Shown one piece after another: positions 54,327 to 64,000 of a stretch of 64,000 bases of DNA. The position numbers were made by a program, and so were the translations under genes. Location: contig CM041292.1 of the NCBI GenBank assembly GCA_023052935.1, forward strand, positions 109,355,147 to 109,419,146, in the 5' to 3' direction. This stretch comes from Piezodorus guildinii (Eukaryota; Arthropoda; Insecta; Hemiptera; Pentatomidae). The notes beneath the pieces were generated by a model. It saw nothing but the letters and a program-made list of their open reading frames with translations. It made no database searches and had not been told where the DNA came from. Each line of letters starts with the position of its first letter. Position 1 is the stretch's first letter.

Positions 54327-55225
54327 TTGGGTTGATGCAAAATTAATGCAGGTTTCCTCTATTGCAATATCTTAATTCCAATTGTGTAAACAAAGCTAAT
54401 CCTAACATTGATCATTATTATACCAAAACAAACCTTATCTAATACCCTCTCTTTCACCATGAATTTGTTTAGTAAAATCGTTTTGTTCAGTGTGTTCAAA
54501 GGTCTTGAATCGAAAATGTCAAAGTGCGATTTTCGTCAAATTTATTTTTACGAATTTAAATTAGGGCGCAGCGCTGCGCAAACGGCTCGTAATATTAATG
54601 AAGTGTGGGGTCAGGGGGCTATTAATGAGTGCACGGTGCAGCGTTGGTTCCAGAAGTTTCGCAGAGGAGATTTCGACCTCGAAGACAAGGAAGGTCGGGG
54701 CCGTCATCTTGCTCTGGACAACGACCAGCTGAGGTCAAAAGTGGAAGAAGACCCAACCAAAACCACACGAGAAATGGCGGCGGAACTCGGAACTCAAAAA
54801 TTGCAACGTCTTTGCCCAGCATTGATGAATCGGAAGGGGCCGATCCTGCTCCACGATAACGCCAGACCACACGTTGCACAACCAACGCTTCGACGACTGC
54901 ACGAGTTGGGCTACGAAGTTCTCCAACATCCGCCTTATTCACCTGACCTCTCTCCTACAGACTTCCACTTTTTCAGGCATCTGGAAAACTTTTTGAGGGA
55001 GAAAAATTTTTAAAACCAGGACGACATTGAAAATTCTTTTCGTGATTTCATTGAGTCCAGGGATTCGGATTTTTTTTCTGGTGGAATAAGAAAGCTTGTT
55101 GAACGTTGGCAAAAGTGCATTGATTCAGATGGAAATTATTTTGATTAAATATATATGGTTAAAGTAAAGATATGGCGTATTTACAATACCTACTAAAAAC
55201 CTGCATTAATTTTGCATCAACCCAA
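54327..55225 (+). mobile_element. Mariner element with perfect 29-bp inverted repeats and internal deletion
   Basis: The left repeat 54327-54355 begins TTGGGTTGATGCAAAATTAA. The right repeat 55197-55225 is its exact reverse complement. TA dinucleotides stand at 54325-54326 and 55226-55227, the mariner target. The length is 899 bp against the usual ~1.3 kb. The transposase lacks its middle, while both ends look usable by a helper transposase. Confidence 0.95.
54516..55144 (+). pseudogene. Mariner transposase with internal deletion and nonsense codon
   Basis: The N-terminal DNA-binding part starts MSKCDFRQIYFYEFKLGRSA and contains AARNINEVWG-like helix-turn-helix and RRGDFDLEDKEGRGR. After MAAELG (about 54790) the protein jumps to KLQRLCPALMNRKGPILLHD, so roughly 130 residues are missing in frame. 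The lost part includes the first catalytic Asp of DD34D. The second (D114 in HDNARPH) and third (D149 in PDLSPTDFHFF) remain with the expected 34-residue spacing. TAA at 55011-55013 interrupts before NQDDIENSFRDFIESRDSDF. The usual C-terminal WQKCIDSDGNYFD follows, with its own stop at about 55148. It cannot be catalytic. Confidence 0.9.
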
Positions 55226-55227
55226 TA

Positions 55228-55909
55228 TAACACCTTTTTTTAAACATTTTTTTTCAACAAAAAACAGAGTAGATATTCCGTTTGTTGTAAACTTATTAAT
55301 TACTGGAAACACGTCGGGGTGGAGCATACGGGAACCATTGTAGTTTCTAGAGTTAATGCCAAAGGTTCATTTAAATGTTGGAACATATAGTTAAATATTA
55401 GACTTAGGTCAAATTTATTTATTATTTTTTGCACAGCACAAAACATAACACAATACGCACACTACTACAAAAATGTCCATCATTCATTAATATCATATTA
55501 TATATTTTCGTATTATTATTTATTTATTTAAATGATAATTAATTATTATATACTATTTAATTTATGCGATCACGTTCATTAGCTTAATAATATCCAGCGA
55601 AAATAAGTAATAATAAAAAATAAAAATAAACTATATTCTGTAACTGTTCATTTAAGAATAACAATGTTTTAGAGTACATATTAATAATTACATATATCTG
55701 GCCGAAAAAAACGATCAAATTAATTATTATTTACCATGTGCCAAAAAAAATAATAATAAAAAAAACCCTGAATATTTGTATATATTTACAAACAAATATG
55801 GATTATATACAAACAAAAAAGAAAATAATTATCCTAAAAGATACTAGGGTTGAGAAAAATCAAGATAAATAAATTATTGTAATATGCAAGGTTTAGGGTA
55901 AAATAGCTA
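55228..55909. other. AT-rich stretch without recognised gene
   Basis: Nothing recognised. Confidence 0.4.
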
Positions 55910-56295
55910 ATTACATCTTACATTGAAATTTGGATAATTAAGTTGAAAATTCTCCCTTGCTGTGAGTGTTTTTTTGAGTACCAAAAGATGTTGAAGGTGG
56001 GATTTGAATGAGAGAAGGGAAGAAGTACGGCAAATATAAGTAGGTAGGGAATTCCAGAGGTCTGCAGAGCGGATATAAAAGGAATGATCGAAAGATTTAG
56101 TTCTATGGGCAGGAATTTAAAGGTCAGAATCTCGTGATCTCGTTTCAAGAGAGTGTAATGAGGATTTATATTGTAGGATACTGTGGATGAATGGAGTGTG
56201 TTGGGAGTTGGTGATTTGGTAAAGGTATGATCCGAAAAAATATTTCATTCTTATGGAAGGTAGGAGCCAATTCAACTCGCTGTATAAGAGGGCCC
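55910..56295 (-). pseudogene. CR1/Jockey-superfamily RT C-terminal relic (inverted)
   Basis: Minus-strand frames, with shifts, give SSLHSLETRSRDSDL, then IPAHRTKSFDHSFYIRSADL and WNSLPTYI. This is parallel to the plus-strand relic ending near 63600 (AHRTKTFDHSLLVRSTTHWN region). It is the extreme C-terminus of a non-LTR ORF2 that differs from the Jockey copies. Only this end survives. Confidence 0.6.
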
Positions 56296-56871
56296 CGGGA
56301 GACCTCTTCGAGGTACCGAAGATAAATCATATGAATATATATATATATATAGTCATGTTTAGTTTTGTGAATACTTAGCCCTAATTGTGTCTTCTGCTAT
56401 TCACTTTTGTAGGATTAAGGATGATTCCTACTGAAATTAGAATATTAACTGCCTTTTTACTTGCCTTTTATTGTAATGCCCTCCCAAATCCTCTGATCCA
56501 GACAATGATATATATCTGTATTCCTAAATCCGATCCCTTGAGCCTGTGTCGCTTTGAAATCTCAAGGACCTGCTCCACTGGAAATCGTAAGCATAATATT
56601 GGACCTTTGCCAAGGATCTTTGAACTCTGAACGTAGTCAATGATTTACTTATTTTTTCTATTCGAATTAAATAGTCCTCATGATCTCAAGATCATTCATT
56701 TTATCTTGATCAGATAAGGATTAATTATTATGAATCAATCATTGAGTAAGGTAGAGATGATTCAGTTAGTAGTATTTAAAAAATTAAAATTCCTAGATTA
56801 AAATATAATTACGCTAGTGGGTTAGTATTTACACTATAATATTACACAATTAATTAAACAAATAATAAGGT
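56296..56871. other. AT-rich stretch without recognised gene
   Basis: An 81-codon frame at 56385-56630 with no domain; nothing else. Confidence 0.4.
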
Positions 56872-57660
56872 TTAAAAAATCTGGTGCACGCAACACACGA
56901 TTTTTACTTACCCCCGTTGTTAAAATCTATTTAAGAATTTTTAAATACGTTTAAGAGATAAAAATAAATTGATTAAGAATTAATTTTTTTGAATTGCTAT
57001 AAAAACATGTGTTTTGTTAAATATCTATTACATTGTTATCTAAAATAATCGCTTAGTTTTATCGGCTTTTCATCACTCTCTATTAACTTTTATAAGCTCG
57101 TGTATAAGATAATATTTTTTTTCAAAATTCTTAAGCTTTCCAAAGGTATATTATACATCTATATTACTGTTCTTATTTTCAAAAACAAAAAATTGCATAA
57201 AAAAAATATTTTCTTCATTTTTCTCCTTTAGTTTTTTTTAAAATTCGCTCAAATTGCATATTTAGTTGTTATTTATCAATGCTAACAAGATAATATGGTT
57301 ATTTTTATAGAATTTACTAAATAAAAGGTACTTTAGAGGAAGAGAATTAAATATATCGGCATTTAAGCCCTGTCAGACTATTTCAATCAGAATGAAACCT
57401 ACATGATGTTAATGCCCTTTAAATTTTATATCGATATAGCGAGTTTAATCAAAATTAAACTCGGCCGTATAGTTGCCTTAAATATGAAATTACAGTTTCA
57501 TAGTACTTGCCGTTTACGCGCGGGAGTTACCACACACACACAGATACACAGACCTTTTTTCGGGACTTGGTCTTTTGGACTCATAAGAGCCTAAAACGTG
57601 TATATCTGTAGGAAACTGTAATTCGAAACTTTTCACGATCGCAACACTTTCTCTAAAAAA
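56872..57660 (-). repeat. Interspersed repeat family A, inverted copy
   Basis: Left end AAAATCTGGTGCACGCAACA and TTTTTACTTACCCCCGTTG; right end ACGATCGCAACACTTTCTC. It carries the reverse complement of the CCAAGTCCCGAAAAAAGG block and of GAAACTGTAATTTCATATTT. It lacks a middle segment. Confidence 0.8.
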
Positions 57661-60552
57661 TCGCTGGCTTCCCAGTAGCTGGTTCGCACGGAACTCTCAA
57701 GAGGGCAGCAGTGGCACTGTTGTTTTGTTAATTACTACACTATTAATTAATACTATACACATACAAACAATTATGTATATAGCTAATGACCCTTAATGGG
57801 TAGATGCTGTGTATAAATAAATAAATAAATACACATACATAACAAAATATATTATCCTCTTTTCATGTTAATTTAATTTAAATTTTAACTACAAAGAAAA
57901 AACGTAATGTGCAGGATACTACAGCAAAACTTATATTGATTTATACTAGTTTTAAGCCAAGAGAATCCTATCTCTAATCTTCCGTAGATAATAATCCTTA
58001 AATACTTATTTACTTTAGTTTGTTAAATGTAACATATCATTTAAATTTTTAACCACAATCACGGCTCTAGAGTAGATATTATATCCGCTATTTCAGTGCT
58101 GTTGTTTTTTAGAAATGTGTGGTTATAAGATTTTTTTGCAACTTAGTGTATATAAAAAAGATAGATGAATAAATATTTCAGATGATGAAAAATTATTTAT
58201 TTATTTTATTGTAGAACAAAATAGACAAATTGTTCCACTAAATTCATTGAATGAAATATATTTACTTAATATAGATTTTAAATTTTATCAATAATATACA
58301 TGACATCATTTAAATACCAAAAAATATTTAACCTTGGGTATAAGTCAACCTGTACTTAATATTTGACTACTCACATGTAGACAATATTTATTCATAGATA
58401 CCACTTATTTTCATTTTTTTGGCTTATCTTTCTTTTAATTAAATTATCATCAGATGATTGTATTTAGTATTATTATGCTCTATTTTTAAGAGTTCACTTG
58501 TTTTTGTGTTTTATCAAGCTAATCTTTTATTGGCTAAATGTAGCTCTTTTTCATGTGAATTGTTATGTCATTCTTAAGGGAAATATTCTCAAAATAATTT
58601 TAGAGCTGTATAAAATAGATGTTACTTAATATAGATTATACATTTACGTACACATGACTCTATTTAATAACGGAAATATGTTATATAATTATCAAATTAT
58701 GTAATTGTCCAATTGTCAATTGTCCTGAAGAAGGCCTGAAATTTAGGCAGAAACGTAGGCACAAATAAATTAAGTTTCCACTTAATTAAGTAATTAAAAG
58801 GTTTTTTTTTACTGCACCCGGAACCAACTTATCCATTAAAAATATGTTATGATAAGTTTGAGTTGGTCTTCTCAACTGTAGTCAATATGTATTCATAGAT
58901 ACCACGTCTAATTTTCATTGTTTGCTCATATTTTTGTGTAATTATTATAACTGTAGTTAGTTTACTTATATTAAATTTTACTTAATATTATTATTCTATA
59001 TTTTAAATGTGGATTATTTATTTAGGTACTCTATAATTGGCCAGATATGTCTCTTTCCTCTTGTAAACTGTGATGTCATAGTTCCAGAATAATGTTTTTT
59101 TTCTTTTTTGTTTTTCTGAATATATCACTTACAGTTTACTTATTAATTTATTTTTAAATAATTAAATTAGTGTTTCCTAACTACATTGAAAGTAGAGAAC
59201 ATTGTCTGACGAAATGTTATTTTACTTCATGAATGAAAAATTTAGGTTTATCCTCAAATTTAGAATAATAAATTTATTGTAAGAAAAAATATATATTATT
59301 TTTTACAGTAATATTTGATATAAGATACTATTAAATTATATGATTCCAACAAACTTTAGGCATAGATAACCAGAACTCACCTCCAAGAAAAACCAATTAG
59401 CAACCTTTTTTTGTTAAATTAAATTTATCCATTCAATTCTATTAAAATATAATTGAAGCACTGCTTCTGTGATTCTTATTTTTCAAATATTTTATTCAGA
59501 GAAATTTCGGAATTTAAAACGTTTTTTCGACCCTAGGTGTATCAGAACGATTTATTATCAAGTCATGAACTCTAAATATGGCACAGCCACACCGGATCGG
59601 GATTGTACCGTTAAAGCCACAGGCCTTAAGCCCGAAGGTAAATGGGGTGATAACAAACCGTTGCAAGGCAGGGATGGCCAACTTAGGCCATGAATAAGTC
59701 CAGACTTTGCGAACTGCCCTGCATTTAGTATCACAAGAAGTCCTTGTTACAAAAGCTTTTCAGTCAACACTTTCTGATCCTTTCTGCATTATTAAGGAGT
59801 AGCCTTGAGAAACCTTTCTTTACCACAGAGTCTTGAGAATGCTGGTTTTGATATAAATTAAATTGGTACTACCTAAGCATGCTTTTATAATCCATAAAAT
59901 TAGAAAAGTAACATACTCGTACAATCAACCACTTTTATGTTAATGTTATTTAGCTTTTTCTCAAGCTGTATTTTTAAAATTTCTATAACTTCATAGGAGT
60001 ACACTTCTTAGTACATCTTCGGAACTTAAAAATAATCCTCATCAGTGAAAACATTTTACTATTTTGCTGAAACTATTATACTGTATCCTATTGATCACCA
60101 TTTTTTAATGTTGACACAATTGTATTTAATAGTAGATTAACAAAATTACAGAAGAGTCAAAAGAAGCAATACTGAAAATCACCATCATATATTTCCAGCC
60201 ATAGAAGACATAAGAAAGTTTAATCCCACACAATATTATTAAATAGTGTCTTAAGGAAATAAAAGGTCTATCTATTTAGCTGCAAGGAGGTGTAAACCTG
60301 TGACGAAATAAAAAAATATATAACAGCAGATAATGTTATAAATTATAGTAATTACTCACACCTTTTTAAAGTTTTATTTAAATTATTTTTTTTTAAATCA
60401 TTCACCTCATTTATGTTGAAAGCAGCTCTAGGTATAAGTTGTTTTTTTAATACAAATTAATTATTTAATGAGTACATTTCTCACGTCCGTTATGATTATC
60501 TTAATAGGCATTACATCTTTGTGTTTTTGTTTTAATATTTATTGAAATTTAA
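57661..60552. other. AT-rich stretch with a diverged direct repeat, no recognised gene
   Basis: 58362-58640 and 58868-59130 share TATTCATAGATACCAC, the GTAGACAATAT/GTAGTCAATAT block and several following blocks, an old direct duplication about 500 bp apart. A GC-richer patch at 59570-59700 (CACACCGGATCGGGATTG) overlaps a 74-codon frame but matches nothing I know. Confidence 0.4.
58724..58758 (+). ncRNA. Stem-loop motif of the CTGAAGA-stem-GAAACG type
   Basis: CCTGAAGAAGGCCTGAAA is followed by TTTAGGCAGAAACGTAGGC. GCCT pairs with AGGC. CTGAAGA and GAAACG occupy the places of the two conserved strands of a hammerhead core, but an unpaired base on each side of the stem departs from the consensus. 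It lies between the two halves of the diverged direct repeat. Confidence 0.25.
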
Positions 60553-60850
60553 AACTGTATGAATCTGGTGATCTCGATGTACTACTTTCACTCACCTCCA
60601 TTGCTAAAATTAATTTATTGAATGAATGTTAAATAATTAAATAAAATTTCGATAAAAACATGTGTTTCAGATGAAATAATCTAACAATAAAAATTAATAA
60701 GATATACAATAATTAGTTAAGTTTATACTCTTTCCGTCTTTATGCAATTTTTTCATTTAAAACTGAACCGTTGATAAATGTACATCGAAAATTTCCAATA
60801 TCGCGATACTTTCTCTGAATATTTCATGTATAGGTTAGTAAAATTAAAAG
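60553..60850 (-). repeat. Interspersed repeat family A, short inverted copy
   Basis: Left end ACTTTCACTCACCTCCATTG; right end AATATCGCGATACTTTCTCTG and TTCATGTATAGG. Most of the interior is missing. Confidence 0.55.
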
Positions 60851-61077
60851 GCTAAAGAGTTATATTGAGTTTCAATAGATACATGTGTTTTAAAAAAAAA
60901 ATCTTAAAAAATACATCAGATGCAACGTCAAAATAGATAAAAAGTGATATATTTTAAATAAAATTGTTAATAATAATATGAAACATTAGGGGCAAAAAAA
61001 TGAAGCACTTCATTCATAAAAATTTGCATAAGTTTGCGAATTACATTTATTTATTTTTTTTTTTTTTTACGCGTAAT

Positions 61078-61857
61078 TTTTACTTTCACTTACTATATAT
61101 AGTAAGGGGAAGTATTGCGATCGTGAAAATTTTCGAATTCCAGTTTTCAACGGAAATACACGTTTTAGGGCCCCCTGAGTACAAATAACCAAGTCCCGCA
61201 AAAAGGTCTGTGTGTGTGTATGTGTGTCTGTGTGTGTTTGTGTGTCTGTGTGTGTGTGTGTGTGGTAACTCCCGGGCGGAAACGGTAAGTACTATCAAAC
61301 TGAAATTTCATATTTAAGACAAGTATACGCCCGAGACGTGACAAAACTGTTTTCATCAAAATGAGCTTACCAGAAGAGGCACTTTATACCATGCATTTTG
61401 CACCTTTTTTCGATTTTCTCAAAAACGGTTTTCGACGATTTTGATTAAACTCGCTATATCGATGTAAAATTTAATGGGCTTTAATATCATGTAGGTTTTA
61501 TTTAGATAAAAATGGTCTAACAGGGCTTAAATGCCGATATTTTAAATTTTCTTCCGCTAAAGTACCTTTAATTTTGTAGATTCAATAATAATAACTAGAT
61601 TATCTTGTTAACGCTGACGAAAAACAGGTAAATATATAAATTGAATAAATTCGATACCCAACTAAAGGAGAAAACAGAAAAAATATTTTTTTAATGCAAT
61701 TTTTCGTTTTTGAACATAAGAGCAGTAATATACATGTATGATATACCGTTGGAAAGCTAAAGATTTTAGAAAAAATATTATCTCATACACAAGATTTAAA
61801 ATTTAATAGAGAGTGATAAAATGGACATAAAACTAACTGATTACTTTAGATAGTAAA
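61078..61857 (+). repeat. Interspersed repeat family A, first member of a foldback cluster
   Basis: Starts TACTTTCACTTACTATATAT and AGTAAGGGGAAGTATTGCG, and contains a (TG)n tract (61206-61264) inside the CCAAGTCCCGCAAAAAGG block. It stops at AACTAACTGATTACTTTAG, where an inverted copy begins. Confidence 0.85.
61206..61264 (+). repeat. (TG)n microsatellite inside family A
   Basis: TG units with a few TA/TC interruptions, expanded in this copy; shorter TG runs occur at the same place in other copies (about 43817). Confidence 0.93.
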
Positions 61858-62385
61858 AAAATCGGGTGCGGGCAACACACGACTTTCACTCACCTCCATT
61901 TTAAAAATCAATGAAAGAATTTTCAAATACAGTTAGAGATAAAAATAAGTGAAATTATTAAGGAATTAATCAAATTGAATTTATATAGAAACATGTGTTT
62001 TATTAAAAAATCTATTATATTATTATCTAAAATAATCAGTTAGTTTTATGTTCATTTCATCACTCTCTATTGACTTTTAAAAGCTTGTGTATGAGATGAT
62101 AATTTTTCTAAAATCTTTAGCTTTCCAACGGTATATCATACATGTATATTACTGCTCTTATGTTCAAAAACGAAAAATTGCATTTAAAAAATATTTTTTC
62201 TGTTTTCTCCTTTAGTTGGGTACCGAATTTATTCAATCTATATATTTACCAGTTTTTCATCAGCGTTAACAAGATAATCTAGTTATTATTATTATTAATC
62301 TAGTTATTAAGAAAATTTAAAATATCGGCATTTAAGCCCTGTTAGACCATTTTTATCTAAATAAAACCTACATGATATTAAATTT
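61858..62385 (-). repeat. Interspersed repeat family A, inverted copy facing the previous one
   Basis: Opens ATCGGGTGCGGGCAACACAC and reads back through the same segments as 61480-61857. Stretches around ATGTATATTACTGCTCTTAT and ACGAAAAATTGCAT are exact complements of 61690-61745. It ends at ACATGATATTAAAT. Confidence 0.85.
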
Positions 62386-62462
62386 GTATTTGAAAATTCT
62401 TTGATTGATTTTACAAATCGAGGTAAGTGAAAGTCATGTGTTGCCCGCACCAGATTTTTTAT
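62386..62462 (+). repeat. Family A 3' tail fragment
   Basis: TTTGAAAATTCTTTGATTG, then CGAGGTAAGTGAAAGTCATG and GCCCGCACCAGATTTTTT: only the last ~75 bp of the repeat, in plus orientation between two inverted copies. Confidence 0.8.
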
Positions 62463-62990
62463 ATTATAATATATAACAATTAGTAGGTTTTATAGACTTT
62501 TCATCTCTCTCCATTAACTTTTACAGTTATGTGTATCAAATAAGATTTTTTCTAAAATCTTTAGTTTTCTAACGGTATATTACACATCTATATTGTTGTT
62601 CTTAAGTTGAAAAATATAAAAATTGCATTAAAAAATATGTTTTCTCTTTTTTCCATTGATTGGATATGGAATTCGTTGTGTTTAAACATTTAACCGTTTT
62701 TATCAATGCAGACAATATGATATGGTTATTTTTTTTAATTAAAAATATTTAATGAAAAAAAGTTGTAAAATGCATAGTATAAAGTACCAATTCGGGTCAG
62801 CCGATTTTAGTGAAAATGTTTATGAAACATCTCGGGCATGTAGTTGTCTTAAATATGTAATTTTACTATCGTACGACTTTTTGTTTTCTTGCTAGAAACC
62901 ACACACATACGAGAATTTTCACGATCGCAATACTTTCCTTCGTATATATTTAAGTGAAGTATAGTATACAAACTTACTACAGGTAAGTGA
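62463..62990 (-). repeat. Interspersed repeat family A, second inverted copy of the cluster
   Basis: Reads TTTATAGACTTTTCATCTCT, TTAGTTTTCTAACGGTATAT, AAAGTACCAATTCGG and ends CACGATCGCAATACTTTCC, then TACAGGTAAGTGAAAGTG. It lacks the usual CTGGTGCGGG left end, which is represented by the preceding fragment in opposite orientation. Confidence 0.75.
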
Positions 62991-63049
62991 AAGTGAATAT
63001 GAGTATAACATAAAAGAGAGATTTGATAATTACGTAAAGAAACTACCTT

Positions 63050-63960
63050 TGGTAACACTCGAAAGAGTAATCATCCTTTCATGGAGACCCCATATTGCCC
63101 AAATCTCCCGAAGAACAATAAGTACCCTCAAATTTTCCATCAATCTCGCCATCTTCTTCCACTATATACCCGTAAGCTCCTTGTATCCTCATTTATTATC
63201 CCCCACTTTGACTATTGCTGTATGGTATATGGTAGCCTCTCGACTGTGATCAAGGACAGGCTAAAGCGAATTATGAACATATTTTTAAGATTTGTCCTTG
63301 GCACACCGAAGATGTCTCAGGTGACCCATTTATACAATGAGTTAAAGTGGCTCCTTTACGCTAACAGCAGACAGTATTTCCTAGGATCATATCTATAGCA
63401 AACCATCAACTCCCAGCAGCTACCTCCCTATATCCACAGACTTCTGCAATTTAAATCATCCGACCACTCTCCCCAAACATGATCGCGCTATTCTGACCTT
63501 TATATTCCTGCCCACAGAACAAAAACTTTTGATCATTCCTTGCTTGTCCGCTCTACTACTCACTGGAATTCCCTGCCTACTTATATCCGCCATGCTTTTT
63601 CCCTACCATCATGTACCATGTCCCCGTTCGACGCTCAACAAGCTTGAGATTTCAAATCAAATATCTATTCAAAAAGAAAATTTATTATTTATTGTTCATA
63701 TTTTTATATGGATCAATTATTATGAATTACTTTCAATGTTTAATTTTGTTCAAACATTAATCTATCAGAGGTTATTTATTTATTTTACTCTTTTGTTTGA
63801 TTGTATACTTTCTTTTCTTCTTAAAGCATCGTATGAAATAATTATAACCCTTTCGTATTGTGGCCAGACACATTGTATATCTTAATTTTACATATCATAT
63901 TGTTCTTAAGGGACCATGTCCCAGAATAAAAACTATTTTTCTATTATATAGTATAAAAAT
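63050..63960 (+). pseudogene. CR1/Jockey-superfamily RT C-terminal relic
   Basis: A first frame gives LSWRPHIAQISRRTISTLKF. After a shift at about 63150 the next gives RHLLPLYTRKLLVSSFIIPH, FDYCCMVYGSLSTVIKDRL and ELKWLLYANSRQYFLGSYL. A stop follows, then PPYIHRLLQFKSSDHS and the AHRTKTFDHSLLVRSTTHWN region to about 63630. LSWxPHI...PHFDYC and the final WNSLP are typical of the thumb and C-terminus of CR1-like LINEs. The palm (YADD) lies outside or is lost. The remainder to 63960 is probably 3' UTR, with a late ACCATGTCCCAGAATAAAA. It is a relative of 55910-56295. Confidence 0.65.
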
Positions 63961-64000
63961 AATTATTAAATTAAAAAAAAGAATAATTAAAACAGCTTAG

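Noticed and set aside
54622..54942. Minus-strand and alternative plus frames inside the mariner
   Set aside because: Shadows of the transposase frame, which carries the recognisable HDNARPH and PDLSPTDF motifs.
59469..59693. 74-codon frame over a GC-richer patch
   Set aside because: No recognisable domain and no splice-like borders; noted only as unassigned sequence.
61086..61359. Minus-strand frames with His-Thr repeats
   Set aside because: Products of the (TG)n tract inside family A.

Overview
This window looks like nuclear DNA of an arthropod, most likely an insect. It is strongly AT-rich and rich in microsatellites, and almost every recognisable protein belongs to a eukaryotic transposable element. 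The main groups are Jockey-clade and I-clade non-LTR retrotransposons, a gypsy/errantivirus-like LTR element with AGTTA-type ends and a Lys-tRNA-like primer site, a mariner with intact inverted repeats, a Tc1-like remnant and tRNA-derived SINEs. No bacterial operon, rRNA, convincing tRNA gene or CRISPR array is present. No complete host gene could be assembled. The only candidate host exon is a short GC/CpG-rich island near 38.0-38.2 kb.

Layout. 1-6.4 kb: family C and family A repeats (names local to this report), a SINE with perfect target duplications, two tiny ORFs. 6.4-16 kb: a 5'-truncated Jockey copy, a second SINE, several short Jockey 3' ends on both strands, a foldback element, and family B interrupted by a 270-bp Jockey fragment. 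16.1-22.65 kb: an apparently intact full-length I-like element with ORF1 (zinc knuckles), a hydrophobic inter-ORF frame, ORF2 (endonuclease, RT, RNase H) and 13-bp target duplications. 22.7-37 kb: mostly AT-rich DNA with SINE, Jockey and family A remnants, microsatellites and a possible LTR-element protease relic. 37-41.3 kb: a 43-bp palindrome, a Tc1 relic, the GC-rich island, a Jockey copy, an RTE-like RT relic and a small hairpin. 42.3-50.3 kb: a tandem duplication, a family C copy, then a three-level nest: family A repeat, containing a pol-less LTR element with LTRs identical by eye, whose 5' LTR contains a Jockey insertion. 51-57.7 kb: second family B copy, Jockey fragment, a second tandem duplication, an internally deleted mariner, a CR1-like relic and a family A copy. 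57.7-64 kb: AT-rich DNA, a family A cluster folding into a large inverted repeat, and a second CR1-like relic.

How the parts work together: the I-like element carries all the parts expected for autonomous retrotransposition. The LTR element keeps cis-signals and a gag-like frame but no pol, so it would need helper functions. The mariner keeps cis-ends but lacks part of its transposase. Jockey fragments and SINEs are target-primed insertions, several with exact target duplications. Insertion order can be read directly at the nested sites. All family and clade assignments come from reading the sequence by eye, without database searches.
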